From the NCBI GenBank assembly GCA_002938115.1, contig PTKD01000121.1, positions 1 through 6,159 on the forward strand: 6,159 nt of DNA, written 5' to 3'. The position numbers and the translations under genes are program-made. The notes beneath the pieces were generated by a model that was given only the letters and a program-made list of their open reading frames with translations, did not search any database and had not been told where the DNA came from. This document shows positions 1 through 5,567 of this stretch, piece after piece. Positions within the stretch are counted from its first letter, which is position 1, and the number at the start of each line of letters is the position of its first letter. This DNA is from Alphaproteobacteria bacterium MarineAlpha9_Bin7. GTDB taxonomy: Bacteria; Pseudomonadota; Alphaproteobacteria; UBA7887.

Positions 1-831
1 CCCAACTTCATGTGCCGACTTAATCAAGGCCCTCACGTCCTTGGGAAAGCAGCTGCCACCATACCCAACACCCGGAAACAGGAACGCCGTGCCCATTCGA
101 CGATCGGCCCCAATCGCCCGCCGCACCTCGTCCACGTTCGCTCCCACACGCTCGCAGATGTTGGCGATCTCGTTCATGAAAGAAATTCGCGTCGCGAGCA
201 TGCCATTGGCTGCGTACTTGGCCAATTCGGCGCTCGCGCAATCCATCATCATGATCGGCGCACCCGTACGGGTAAACGGCGTATACAACCCACGCATCAA
301 CTGCTGGGCACGGGGGTCTTCGACGCCAACGATAACGCGGTCAGGGCGCATGAAGTCATCGATGGCCGCGCCCTCTTTAAGGAACTCGGGGTTACTGACC
401 ACACTGAACGGGTGAGCCGTTTCACGACGGATAACATCACGGAGCTTCGCCGACGTGCCGACTGGAACGGTGCTCTTCACCACAATTACCTTATAGCCAT
501 TCATTGCCTTCGCGAGATCACGGGCCACGCTAAGAACATGCGTAAGGTCCGGAGAGCCATCCTCGCCTTCCGGCGTCCCGACTGCGATGAAAATCACCTC
601 GGACGCGCGAACGGATCGCGCCAGTGCCGTCGTGAACCTAAGCCGCTTTTCACGCTGATTTCTGGAAACGAGTTCTTCGAGGCCCGGTTCGTAGATTGGG
701 ATTAGGCCGCGCTTGAGCACACGCACCTTGGCTGCGTCGTTGTCCACGCAAACCACGTCGTTGCCGTTCTCCGCGAAACAGGCACCAACGACCAACCCGA
801 CATACCCGGTGCCCACAACCGTGATCTTCAT
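1..831 (-). CDS. ugd: UDP-glucose 6-dehydrogenase, N-terminal 277 codons (C-terminus beyond left edge)
   Basis: This cytoplasmic enzyme oxidises UDP-glucose to UDP-glucuronate with two NAD+, supplying precursors for capsule, exopolysaccharide or LPS. The frame is open from ATG at 831 to the first base of the window, so it is cut by the edge; family members are about 430-450 residues. Visible in order: Rossmann motif GTGYVG (residues 7-12) with acidic D30 closing strand 2; YEPGLEEL (47-54); VGTP (84-87); KSTVPVGT (119-126); NPEFLKEG (147-154); the linker helix with K205 and N209; and GYGGSCFPKD with the catalytic nucleophile C261. All key residues present in this part are intact. The ATG places the Rossmann strand at residue 3, as usual, and GGAG (complement of 841-844) lies 9 nt upstream. 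A divergent glycosyltransferase supports a polysaccharide role. A GDP-mannose or UDP-ManNAc dehydrogenase is the alternative, less likely from the motif wording. Confidence 0.95.
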   Translation of the reverse strand, partial: MKITVVGTGYVGLVVGACFAENGNDVVCVDNDAAKVRVLKRGLIPIYEPGLEELVSRNQREKRLRFTTALARSVRASEVIFIAVGTPEGEDGSPDLTHVLSVARDLAKAMNGYKVIVVKSTVPVGTSAKLRDVIRRETAHPFSVVSNPEFLKEGAAIDDFMRPDRVIVGVEDPRAQQLMRGLYTPFTRTGAPIMMMDCASAELAKYAANGMLATRISFMNEIANICERVGANVDEVRRAIGADRRMGTAFLFPGVGYGGSCFPKDVRALIKSAHEVG

Positions 832-840
832 CCCGCTCGG

Positions 841-844
841 CTCC
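841..844 (-). promoter_or_regulatory. Ribosome binding site of the UDP-glucose dehydrogenase gene
   Basis: CTCC on the plus strand reads GGAG on the minus strand, 9 nt before the ATG at 831. It supports that start. A TTGACA hexamer on the minus strand (complement of 896-901) could be a -35 element, but no convincing -10 follows at normal spacing. Confidence 0.45.
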
Positions 845-947
845 GCTCAGCTCCAACCGTCAAGCCGTTAACCGTACCACAGGCCATGGTCATCCTGTCA
901 AGACATTGCATTTCAAGGACTTATACGAATCCTGTATTCATCCTATT

Positions 948-982
948 GCGATGGTAGCACACCGAATGTGTGCTACCATCGC
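948..982. repeat. Perfect 15-bp inverted repeat with 5-nt loop between divergent genes
   Basis: The left arm GCGATGGTAGCACAC (948-962) is exactly complementary to the right arm GTGTGCTACCATCGC (968-982), around the loop CGAAT (963-967). Pairing stops at 947/983. No T-run follows on either strand, so it is not a standard intrinsic terminator. It sits between the two divergent polysaccharide genes and ends 2 nt before the GGGAG in front of the glycosyltransferase GTG. It could be a DNA operator, an mRNA hairpin affecting translation, or a small dispersed palindromic element. Its presence also argues against the more upstream possible starts of that gene (TTG 906, ATG 951, ATG 966), which would translate through it. 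Confidence 0.85.
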
Positions 983-984
983 CC

Positions 985-989
985 GGGAG
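985..989 (+). promoter_or_regulatory. Shine-Dalgarno (GGGAG) deciding the glycosyltransferase start
   Basis: GGGAG lies 3 nt before GTG at 993. The spacing is short, but this is the only purine-rich site near the conserved N-terminus (VRVLIDYRPAL), which is where family members usually begin. It abuts the foot of the inverted repeat at 948-982. Confidence 0.45.
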
Positions 990-992
990 TTA

Positions 993-1739
993 GTGCGTGT
1001 CCTGATTGACTATCGACCGGCGCTGCGCCAGCGAACAGGGGTTGGAGAGTGGATTCACTCCCTGGTCTCGGTGCTCGCCGACGGCGATGGCGACGCCTCG
1101 GCGATCGACCTCACCGTCTTCAGCAGCTCCTGGAAGGATCGGCTCGGACTAATTCGGCCGTCCGTACGGAGCTACGATGGTCGCGTTCCTGTCAGCCTAC
1201 TGAATTTCGCGTGGCACAAACTCGGCTGGCCACCGATCGAGTGGCTCACCGGTCATAGTTACGACGTCGTTCACTCGCCACACCCGCTCTTGATCCCAAC
1301 CCGAAGCGCCCGGCAAATAGTCACGGTTCACGACCTTGATTTTCTGGATCACCCGGACCATGCCGAGGCCGAGATTCAGCGCGACTACCCGAATCTCGTA
1401 AAGCATCACGTGAAACGCGCTGACCAGGTCATCGTACCGTCGGCCTTCACGGCGTCGGAGGGCTCCCGACGCCTTGGGGTTCCGACTGACAAGATTTCGG
1501 TCTGCTACAACGGCGCACCGGACTGGACACCCAGACCGGACTGGCCGGAACATGGGCACGTGCTGTTCGTCGGGACCCTAGCACCACGCAAGAACATCGG
1601 CCGATTGCTGGGCATGCTCTCCAGACATTCCAAGGGCCGTGAAGATATCCACAACAGTGGAGCGCATAGCTTCCGGATCAACAAAGACTGCCACATCTTC
1701 AGGCACATGGAACTGGTCCAGCATCATTGGCCTCCCTAG
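993..1739 (+). CDS. Family-4-type glycosyltransferase, N-terminal part, with a foreign 42-residue tail
   Basis: This is the N-terminal, acceptor-side half of a retaining GT-B glycosyltransferase that would add a sugar from a nucleotide-sugar donor during polysaccharide assembly. Counted from GTG 993: first strand VRVLIDYRPAL, loop TGVG (15-18), HSPHPLL around 93, VTVHDLDFL with H113-D114, the 'ADQVIVPSAFT' segment, CYNGAPDW, and the start of the donor-binding domain at HVLFVGTLAPRKN (K200). After about residue 206 family similarity stops. The last 42 residues, to the stop at 1737-1739, are antisense translation of an Ldh2-family gene on the other strand. The usual C-terminal half, with its nucleotide-sugar site and E-x7-E type motif, is missing, so the product cannot be a working transferase. 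I chose GTG 993 because upstream starts would read through the hairpin at 948-982 and add residues the family lacks. Family assignment is secure; the substrate is unknown. Confidence 0.85.
   Translation: MRVLIDYRPALRQRTGVGEWIHSLVSVLADGDGDASAIDLTVFSSSWKDRLGLIRPSVRSYDGRVPVSLLNFAWHKLGWPPIEWLTGHSYDVVHSPHPLLIPTRSARQIVTVHDLDFLDHPDHAEAEIQRDYPNLVKHHVKRADQVIVPSAFTASEGSRRLGVPTDKISVCYNGAPDWTPRPDWPEHGHVLFVGTLAPRKNIGRLLGMLSRHSKGREDIHNSGAHSFRINKDCHIFRHMELVQHHWPP
1578..1724 (-). CDS. Ldh2-family (malate/L-lactate-type) dehydrogenase, first 46 residues only
   Basis: Ldh2-family enzymes are NAD(P)-dependent oxidoreductases that interconvert 2-hydroxy acids and 2-oxo acids (malate, lactate, sulfolactate, ureidoglycolate and similar). 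The minus frame from ATG 1724 begins MLDQFHVPEDVAVFVDPEAM and continues STVVDIFTALGMSGEHAQQSADVLA. This matches the usual start of the family: the helix in which 'two-residue acid, A, ..., ADVL' precedes the ADLRG-x-SHG motif. The frame then hits W, C and a TAG at 1578-1580, so roughly the last 300 residues of a normal protein of about 350 are missing. GGGAGG (complement of 1731-1736) sits 6 nt before ATG 1724 and supports that start over ATG 1727. It is divergent from the thioredoxin-like gene across 1741-1954. Family assignment rests on a short stretch; the exact substrate cannot be told. Confidence 0.6.
   Translation of the reverse strand: MLDQFHVPEDVAVFVDPEAMRSTVVDIFTALGMSGEHAQQSADVLAWC
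1587..1613. other. Junction of two unrelated DNA segments (27-nt shared stretch)
   Basis: Within these 27 nt, both strands read as good family sequence in the same codon register: RKNIGRLLG on the plus strand (glycosyltransferase) and AQQSADVLA on the minus strand (Ldh2 family). Past 1613 the plus frame is no longer glycosyltransferase-like. Below 1587 the minus frame gives W, C and a stop instead of the expected ADLRG-type motif. Base composition also changes near here. A short sequence shared by two genes and used as a joint is typical of an assembly misjoin or an amplification chimera. A real inversion or recombination end would look the same from sequence alone. Confidence 0.7.
1731..1736 (-). 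promoter_or_regulatory. Shine-Dalgarno of the truncated Ldh2-family gene
   Basis: CCTCCC on the plus strand is GGGAGG on the minus strand, 6 nt before ATG 1724 and only 3 nt before ATG 1727. It shows that the short reverse reading frame is a genuine gene start, not a chance antisense frame. Confidence 0.6.
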
Positions 1740-1740
1740 C

Positions 1741-1954
1741 CGTTAATTCCTCTAATTGTCTAAAGTATTGAATACAGTGCGATGTTATAACCAAATGAAC
1801 AATCCTAAAAAACCGCACTGGTCCATCAATTCGTTAAAAACAAAACATACTTAGAGCACAAAATCTATCTAACGATGGCGTCAGTTCCTTGAAACAGTTA
1901 AAAGATGTACGTTCCGTATCGTAAAACAATCAAACCCCGTTAGGAGGCTGAAAA
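1741..1954. promoter_or_regulatory. AT-rich divergent control region with possible extended -10 and flanking inverted heptamers
   Basis: This 214-nt non-coding stretch separates the minus-strand Ldh2 start from the plus-strand thioredoxin-like gene. TGT followed by TATAAC (1783-1791) fits an extended -10 element pointing right, with no clear -35. CAGTGCG (1775-1781) just upstream and its exact complement CGCACTG (1814-1820) flank it. A small palindrome, GTATT-G-AATAC, covers 1765-1775. The paired sites could be operator half-sites, since the first lies upstream of the expected transcript start and so cannot act as an RNA hairpin. All of this is pattern-based, and arms this short can arise by chance. 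Confidence 0.3.
1942..1947 (+). promoter_or_regulatory. Strong Shine-Dalgarno (AGGAGG) of the thioredoxin-like gene
   Basis: AGGAGG lies 7 nt before GTG 1955, ideal spacing. It fixes a GTG start for the thioredoxin-like gene. Confidence 0.8.
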
Positions 1955-2506
1955 GTGGCTGAGGTTCTATCAATCTGTGATTTCGGCTGGAACGCGCCTA
2001 TTTTTTCACTCAAGGGCGTCGATGGAGAAGTTCATTCTCTGGGAGAACTCAGTGGCCCAAACGGCACACTAATTGTATTCATGTGCCAGCACTGCCCTTA
2101 CGTAACAGCTATCATTGATAAGTTGGTGCGGGATACGAACGAGCTTTTGGACCATGGAATCCACACTATTGGCATTAACTCGAATGATGCTATTTCTTAT
2201 CCGGAAGATGACTTCGATCACATGGTTGCCTTTAGTAAAAACAAGAATTTCTCATTCCCATATTTGTGGGATGAGGACCAAGACGTAGCAAGGCTATATA
2301 ACGCCGTGTGCACTCCAGATTTTTTTGGCTTCAATAAAAACCTTGAGCTCCAGTATCGTGGACGACTCGACCAGACAAAAACCGCGAATGTTCCTGATGC
2401 TGAACGGGAGTTATTCAAGGCCATGGTCCAGATTTCGAAAACAAAGGAAGGCCCGCGACAACAGATAGCCAGTATGGGCTGCTCAATTAAATGGAAGGTA
2501 GGGTAA
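1955..2506 (+). CDS. Thioredoxin-fold (AhpC/TSA-redoxin type) protein with CxxC
   Basis: This is a 183-residue cytoplasmic thiol-redox protein of the AhpC/TSA-redoxin superfamily, likely a thiol-disulfide oxidoreductase or peroxide-linked reductase whose target is unknown. No signal peptide or membrane segment is seen. Visible: the N-terminal 'APIFSLKGVDGEVHSLGEL' strand-loop; active site FMCQHCPY with C44-x-x-C47 followed by P48; a GINSND turn (73-78); FPYLWDEDQDVARLY (101-115); and VCTPDFFGF (118-126), where T120-P121 is the probable cis-proline and C119 an extra conserved cysteine. The C-terminus, MGCSIKWK with C176, is a hallmark of this subfamily. The stop comes a few residues earlier than I expect for the family (often ending in an NEPDYF-like tail), a small shortening. 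GTG 1955 is fixed by AGGAGG. The thiamine-diphosphate enzyme follows 102 nt downstream on the same strand, possibly co-transcribed. Confidence 0.88.
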   Translation: MAEVLSICDFGWNAPIFSLKGVDGEVHSLGELSGPNGTLIVFMCQHCPYVTAIIDKLVRDTNELLDHGIHTIGINSNDAISYPEDDFDHMVAFSKNKNFSFPYLWDEDQDVARLYNAVCTPDFFGFNKNLELQYRGRLDQTKTANVPDAERELFKAMVQISKTKEGPRQQIASMGCSIKWKVG

Positions 2507-2570
2507 CCGGCGCCACTAGCCACTATCTTCCCCGTCTGGATGACCCTCCAAAACACACTTACAATAGCAC

Positions 2571-2589
2571 CCCACCCGTTTGGAGTGGG
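2571..2589 (+). other. Small GC-rich hairpin in the leader of the thiamine-diphosphate enzyme gene
   Basis: CCCACCC (2571-2577) can pair with GGAGTGGG (2582-2589), leaving A2584 bulged, around the loop GTTT. It lies between the thioredoxin-like stop and the next start. No T-run follows, so termination is not supported. It ends 8 nt before the GGAG at 2598, so an effect on translation is conceivable. Short arms; may be chance. Confidence 0.25.
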
Positions 2590-2597
2590 TTAGGTAT

Positions 2598-2601
2598 GGA
2601 G
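2598..2601 (+). promoter_or_regulatory. Shine-Dalgarno (GGAG) of the thiamine-diphosphate enzyme gene
   Basis: GGAG lies 7 nt before GTG 2609, which fixes a GTG start. There is no closer in-frame alternative that keeps the conserved first helix. Confidence 0.7.
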
Positions 2602-2608
2602 AAAAAAC

Positions 2609-4237
2609 GTGAAAACAGGTGATGCAATCGCTGAGATCCTCAAACGAGAGGGCGTGGAAACCCTGATCTGTTACCCAGTGAACCATCTTATAGAAGCCGC
2701 TGCCCGCGCGGATATTCGAACAATTGTGGTTCGACAGGAGCGAATCGGACTACATATGGCTGATGCCATGTCTCGCGTTTCGAGTGGGAAAACAATCGGT
2801 GCATTTGCAATGCAGATGGGACCTGGAGCGGAAAACGCAATGGGTGGTGTTGCACAGGCATTTGGCGACTCCGTGCCAATTTTGGTGATGCCCATGGGAT
2901 ATACCCGAGGACAGGCACACGTTACACCCAATTTTAATTCTTCACTAAACTTTAAACATATCACCAAGCAGACTGAGCCTATAACCAGTGCCAATGAAAT
3001 ACCCAACGTGATGCGGCGAGCGTTTACGCAATTACGTAATGGGCGCCCGGGTCCTGTCTTGGTCGAAATCCCAGCTGACCTTTTTGGTGAAGAGGTGGAA
3101 AACTTCTCCTACAAACCCACTCTCTCAACACGCTCCGGCCCAGATCCAGAAGAAGTAGGCACAGTGGCCGACGTATTAATGAGTGCAAAGAATCCCGTTA
3201 TATATGTGGGACAAGGCGTACATTATGCGGAAGCGTGGCCACAACTCAAACGCCTGGCCGAACTACTAGCCATACCTGTGATGAGTAGTCTGGGTGGCAA
3301 GAGTGCTTTCCCCGAAGACCACCCGCTATCACTTGGTTCCGCGGGCGTAGCCATGTCGCTTCCTTTACATGAATTTCTCCATAAAGCTGATGTGGTGTTT
3401 GGAATTGGTTGCAGCTTCACCGAGACGTCCTTCGGTGTGACCATGCCGAAAGGCCCAAAAATCATTCATTGCACGTTGGAACCAACGGATCTGAACAAAG
3501 ACGTTGAGGCAGACTATGCCCTGATAGGCGATGCGGCTCTTACTTTGGATGCAGTCCTGGAACACGTTGAAAAGAAACTAGATGGCAAACCTAGAGATCA
3601 TAATAGTGTAAGCCAGGAGATCGCGTCTCTTCGAGAAAAATGGCTTGCAAAGTGGATGCCCAAATTAACTTCGGATCAAAGTCCACTTTGTCCTTACCGT
3701 GTAATCTGGGATCTAGCCAATACCGTTGACGTAGCAAACACCATTGTCACCCATGATGCTGGCAGCCCAAGAGACCAGACAACACCCTTCTGGACTTCCA
3801 CCACGCCTCTTAGCTACATAGGCTGGGGAAAGACGACCCAGCTTGGTAGTGGTTTAGGATTTGCCATGGGAGCAAAACTGGCCCAACCAGATAAACTGTG
3901 TATCAACATCTGGGGGGATGCCGCGATAGGGTTTACAGGTATGGATTTTGAAACAGCGGTGCGAGAACGAATACCGATACTCTCCATACTCTTGAATAAT
4001 TTTTGTATGGCGATTGAACTAAAAATCATGCAGGTGGCGACTGAAAAATACCGATCAACTGATATCTCTGGCGATTACGCTGCCATGGCACGAGCGTTTG
4101 GTGGCTACGGCGAACGGGTGACTGAGGCCCAGGAGATCATCCCTGCTATCCAGAGAGGCATCGAGCAGACGCAAAATGGGGTGCCGGCTCTCCTTGAGTT
4201 TATAACAGACAAAGAGGTGGAGGTGTCTCGTTTCTAA
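2609..4237 (+). CDS. Thiamine-diphosphate-dependent enzyme, acetolactate synthase large-subunit superfamily
   Basis: This 542-residue cytoplasmic enzyme of the acetolactate synthase/benzoylformate decarboxylase superfamily would act on a 2-oxo acid by decarboxylation or carboligation; the substrate is not evident. The three usual domains are visible. The pyrimidine-binding domain (about 1-170) has E44 in RQERIGLHMADA, the glutamate that activates the cofactor, then MGPGAENA and GRPGPVLVEIPADLF (145-159). The central domain (about 180-320) contains NPVIYVGQG. The pyrophosphate-binding domain (about 365-530) has WGDAAIGFTGMDFE and LLNN, so the metal/cofactor signature runs from D437 to N463-N464. 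The motif reads GDA rather than the common GDG. The 'CYPVNHLIEA' opening and length fit a poorly characterised group usually named only 'thiamine pyrophosphate-requiring protein', not housekeeping acetolactate synthase. No regulatory subunit gene is nearby. It lies downstream of the thioredoxin-like gene and converges on the Crp/Fnr-type gene 20 bp away. Confidence 0.9.
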   Translation: MKTGDAIAEILKREGVETLICYPVNHLIEAAARADIRTIVVRQERIGLHMADAMSRVSSGKTIGAFAMQMGPGAENAMGGVAQAFGDSVPILVMPMGYTRGQAHVTPNFNSSLNFKHITKQTEPITSANEIPNVMRRAFTQLRNGRPGPVLVEIPADLFGEEVENFSYKPTLSTRSGPDPEEVGTVADVLMSAKNPVIYVGQGVHYAEAWPQLKRLAELLAIPVMSSLGGKSAFPEDHPLSLGSAGVAMSLPLHEFLHKADVVFGIGCSFTETSFGVTMPKGPKIIHCTLEPTDLNKDVEADYALIGDAALTLDAVLEHVEKKLDGKPRDHNSVSQEIASLREKWLAKWMPKLTSDQSPLCPYRVIWDLANTVDVANTIVTHDAGSPRDQTTPFWTSTTPLSYIGWGKTTQLGSGLGFAMGAKLAQPDKLCINIWGDAAIGFTGMDFETAVRERIPILSILLNNFCMAIELKIMQVATEKYRSTDISGDYAAMARAFGGYGERVTEAQEIIPAIQRGIEQTQNGVPALLEFITDKEVEVSRF

Positions 4238-4257
4238 ACAACTTGAAAGCTGAGGAA

Positions 4258-4977
4258 CTACCTGGAGACTGCTTCACTTTGGCTATGTTGTAACCGTTCC
4301 GCCATCACCTCAAGTTTGGTATGGTCGTTGAGGTAAATGGTCTTTCCCTTAAGGGTGATAAGCCCTGATTTTCTTAGTTGGCTATAAACACGTGCCACAG
4401 TCTCACGGGTAGTACTAGCACGTGCGGCTACATTTGTTTGTGTCGGCATAGGATAAATAGCCCAGGTGGAAGGCTCTGCAGGGTCAGGATTTGCTAGACG
4501 CAAAAGTTCGACGTAGACTCTCTGTACAGCACCCAATGTACTTAAATCCATAATTCTTTCGTCGCAATCGCGGACGATCTGAGCCAAACGGCCTAGTACC
4601 CGGAGCGCTAGAATCGGGTAACGTCTGATAAGTTCAATAAAGTGGTTTGGGCCGAGGCTAGCGACCACTGAAGGCTCTGCCGCAAGCACACTTGCCGAAC
4701 GCGGCTGCTGATCCACAGCAGACAATTCCCCGAAATAGCCGCCTTCTGATATGGTCGCAAGAGCAATTTCTCGTCCAGAAAACGAAAAATTCCTTACTTG
4801 AACTCGACCCTTTACAACAAAAAAAACGTCGCGGCTATCACTCTCTCGGTCAAGAATCTGTTCGTTTCTATCGTAGCGCAGCCAACTGCATTTTTGCCTT
4901 AGCTCGCTCACTTCATCGTCCGGTAAATCGGCAAGCAACTCAATGCCCGTCAATGAATCGGCTTTGGCTGTTTCCAC
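4258..4977 (-). CDS. Crp/Fnr-family transcriptional regulator with cyclic-nucleotide-type binding cassette
   Basis: This is a DNA-binding regulator of the CRP/FNR superfamily, 239 residues from the preferred GTG 4977 (247 from an alternative GTG 5001, used for numbering here). The N-terminal cupin domain (about 20-140) has LLADLPDDEV, VFFVVKGRVQV and the cassette YFGELSAVDQQPRSASV (89-105), where E92, R101 and S102 match residues that bind cyclic-nucleotide phosphate and ribose in CRP. A dimerisation helix (about 125-155) and a C-terminal winged helix follow, with TNVAARASTTRETVARVYSQL (189-209) as the recognition helix-turn-helix. Only two cysteines (C38, C146) are present and the N-terminal cysteine cluster of FNR is absent, so oxygen sensing by an Fe-S cluster is unlikely. 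I prefer GTG 4977 because AGGGGG (complement of 4984-4989) is 6 nt upstream, whereas GTG 5001 has no Shine-Dalgarno. Target genes are unknown; the rhodanese gene lies just upstream. Confidence 0.9.
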   Translation of the reverse strand: METAKADSLTGIELLADLPDDEVSELRQKCSWLRYDRNEQILDRESDSRDVFFVVKGRVQVRNFSFSGREIALATISEGGYFGELSAVDQQPRSASVLAAEPSVVASLGPNHFIELIRRYPILALRVLGRLAQIVRDCDERIMDLSTLGAVQRVYVELLRLANPDPAEPSTWAIYPMPTQTNVAARASTTRETVARVYSQLRKSGLITLKGKTIYLNDHTKLEVMAERLQHSQSEAVSR

Positions 4978-4983
4978 CTGCCG

Positions 4984-4989
4984 CCCCCT
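4984..4989 (-). promoter_or_regulatory. Shine-Dalgarno (AGGGGG) deciding the start of the Crp/Fnr-type gene
   Basis: CCCCCT on the plus strand is AGGGGG on the minus strand, 6 nt before GTG 4977. The longer frame beginning at GTG 5001 lacks such a site and would need this stretch to be coding. Confidence 0.5.
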
Positions 4990-5014
4990 ATCATCTAACA
5001 CCTACGAGATCCAC

Positions 5015-5047
5015 ATTGTACACAATTTTGACAGAAATGGGTTTCTG
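5015..5047 (-). promoter_or_regulatory. Possible promoter and palindromic operator of the Crp/Fnr-type gene
   Basis: On the minus strand TACAAT (complement of 5015-5020) is a 5-of-6 match to a -10 element and would start a transcript near 5008, giving a leader of about 31 nt to GTG 4977. No -35 matches the consensus; in its place is a perfect 6-bp inverted repeat, CAGAAA (5032-5037) with TTTCTG (5042-5047), loop TGGG. A promoter with a weak -35 overlapped by a palindrome suits an activator or repressor site, possibly autoregulation. It does not match the classical TGTGA-N6-TCACA or TTGAT-N4-ATCAA sites. Confidence 0.3.
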
Positions 5048-5174
5048 ACGCGAATCAGTACGTTTGATTAAAAGTATGCCCGGAGATGAGGCACTAGTCT
5101 TCCGTGCCAAAGCGCCCAACCACCGAACGAGAACTACCTATATATCGAAGACCAATTAACCCACCTATTTAGAA

Positions 5175-5567
5175 TTATTCAGTGGGACCTCCGGATTCGA
5201 CCCAAGCGGTGTATCCGCCAGCAATATGGCAAACGTCTGTAATACCCATGTCCTGAAGAGTTTTCGCCGCTAAAGCAGAGCGCCCTCCTGAAGCACAGTA
5301 AAGCACGAGCCGTTTGCCCGACGATAACTCCGGTTTATGCATTGGGCTTTCAGGATCTGCGATAAATTCCAAGAAACCGCGCGGTACATGCACATGACCC
5401 GGAAGGCCGCCGGTGTTCTGCACTTCTTGCGTCTCACGAACATCGATAAACAATACATCCTTGGAAGCAAGGTGGTCCTTCGCATCATCGACAGAAATCG
5501 TCTCAATTTCTGTATTGGCTCGTCCCAGTAAAGCCTTAAAACCCATTTTCAGCATCGTCTCCACCAT
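5175..5567 (-). CDS. Single-domain rhodanese-like sulfurtransferase
   Basis: This 130-residue single rhodanese domain probably transfers sulfane sulfur through a cysteine persulfide to a thiol acceptor in the cytoplasm; donor and acceptor are unknown. The start region (MVETMLKMGFKALLGRA) is amphipathic but lacks a clear signal peptide. Visible: TISVDDAKDHL (23-33), the structural FIDVRE motif (40-45), GHVHVPRG (57-64), and the active-site loop C91-ASGG-R96-S followed by the helix ALAAKTLQDMG, ending in IAGGYTAW (115-122). The catalytic cysteine is present, so the domain should be active. ATG 5567 gives the full N-terminus but has no strong Shine-Dalgarno; ATG 5555 (GGAG 3 nt upstream) is a possible alternative. 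The Crp/Fnr-type gene lies downstream on the same strand after 173-197 nt, and its own promoter-like site suggests separate transcription. Such domains are common next to redox regulators. Confidence 0.9.
   Translation of the reverse strand: MVETMLKMGFKALLGRANTEIETISVDDAKDHLASKDVLFIDVRETQEVQNTGGLPGHVHVPRGFLEFIADPESPMHKPELSSGKRLVLYCASGGRSALAAKTLQDMGITDVCHIAGGYTAWVESGGPTE

Noticed and set aside
10..705. Long plus-strand open frame of 231 codons near the left end
   Set aside because: It is antisense to the UDP-glucose dehydrogenase, whose motifs are unmistakable on the minus strand. The plus-strand translation is arginine/histidine-rich without family features.
948..982. Inverted repeat as an intrinsic terminator
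   Set aside because: No T-run follows the stem on either strand, and both flanking genes start here rather than end.
906..992. Longer N-terminus for the glycosyltransferase (TTG 906, ATG 951 or ATG 966)
   Set aside because: The extra residues do not look like the family, and they would be encoded by the 15-bp inverted repeat. GTG 993 begins exactly at the conserved first strand and has a Shine-Dalgarno.
3223..3465. Several minus-strand open frames of 66-111 codons inside the thiamine-diphosphate enzyme gene
   Set aside because: They are antisense shadows without ribosome sites or protein features; the plus-strand gene explains the region.
5053..5069. AATCA-N7-TGATT resembling an FNR-type site
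   Set aside because: The half-sites are in the wrong relative orientation and spacing compared with TTGAT-N4-ATCAA.
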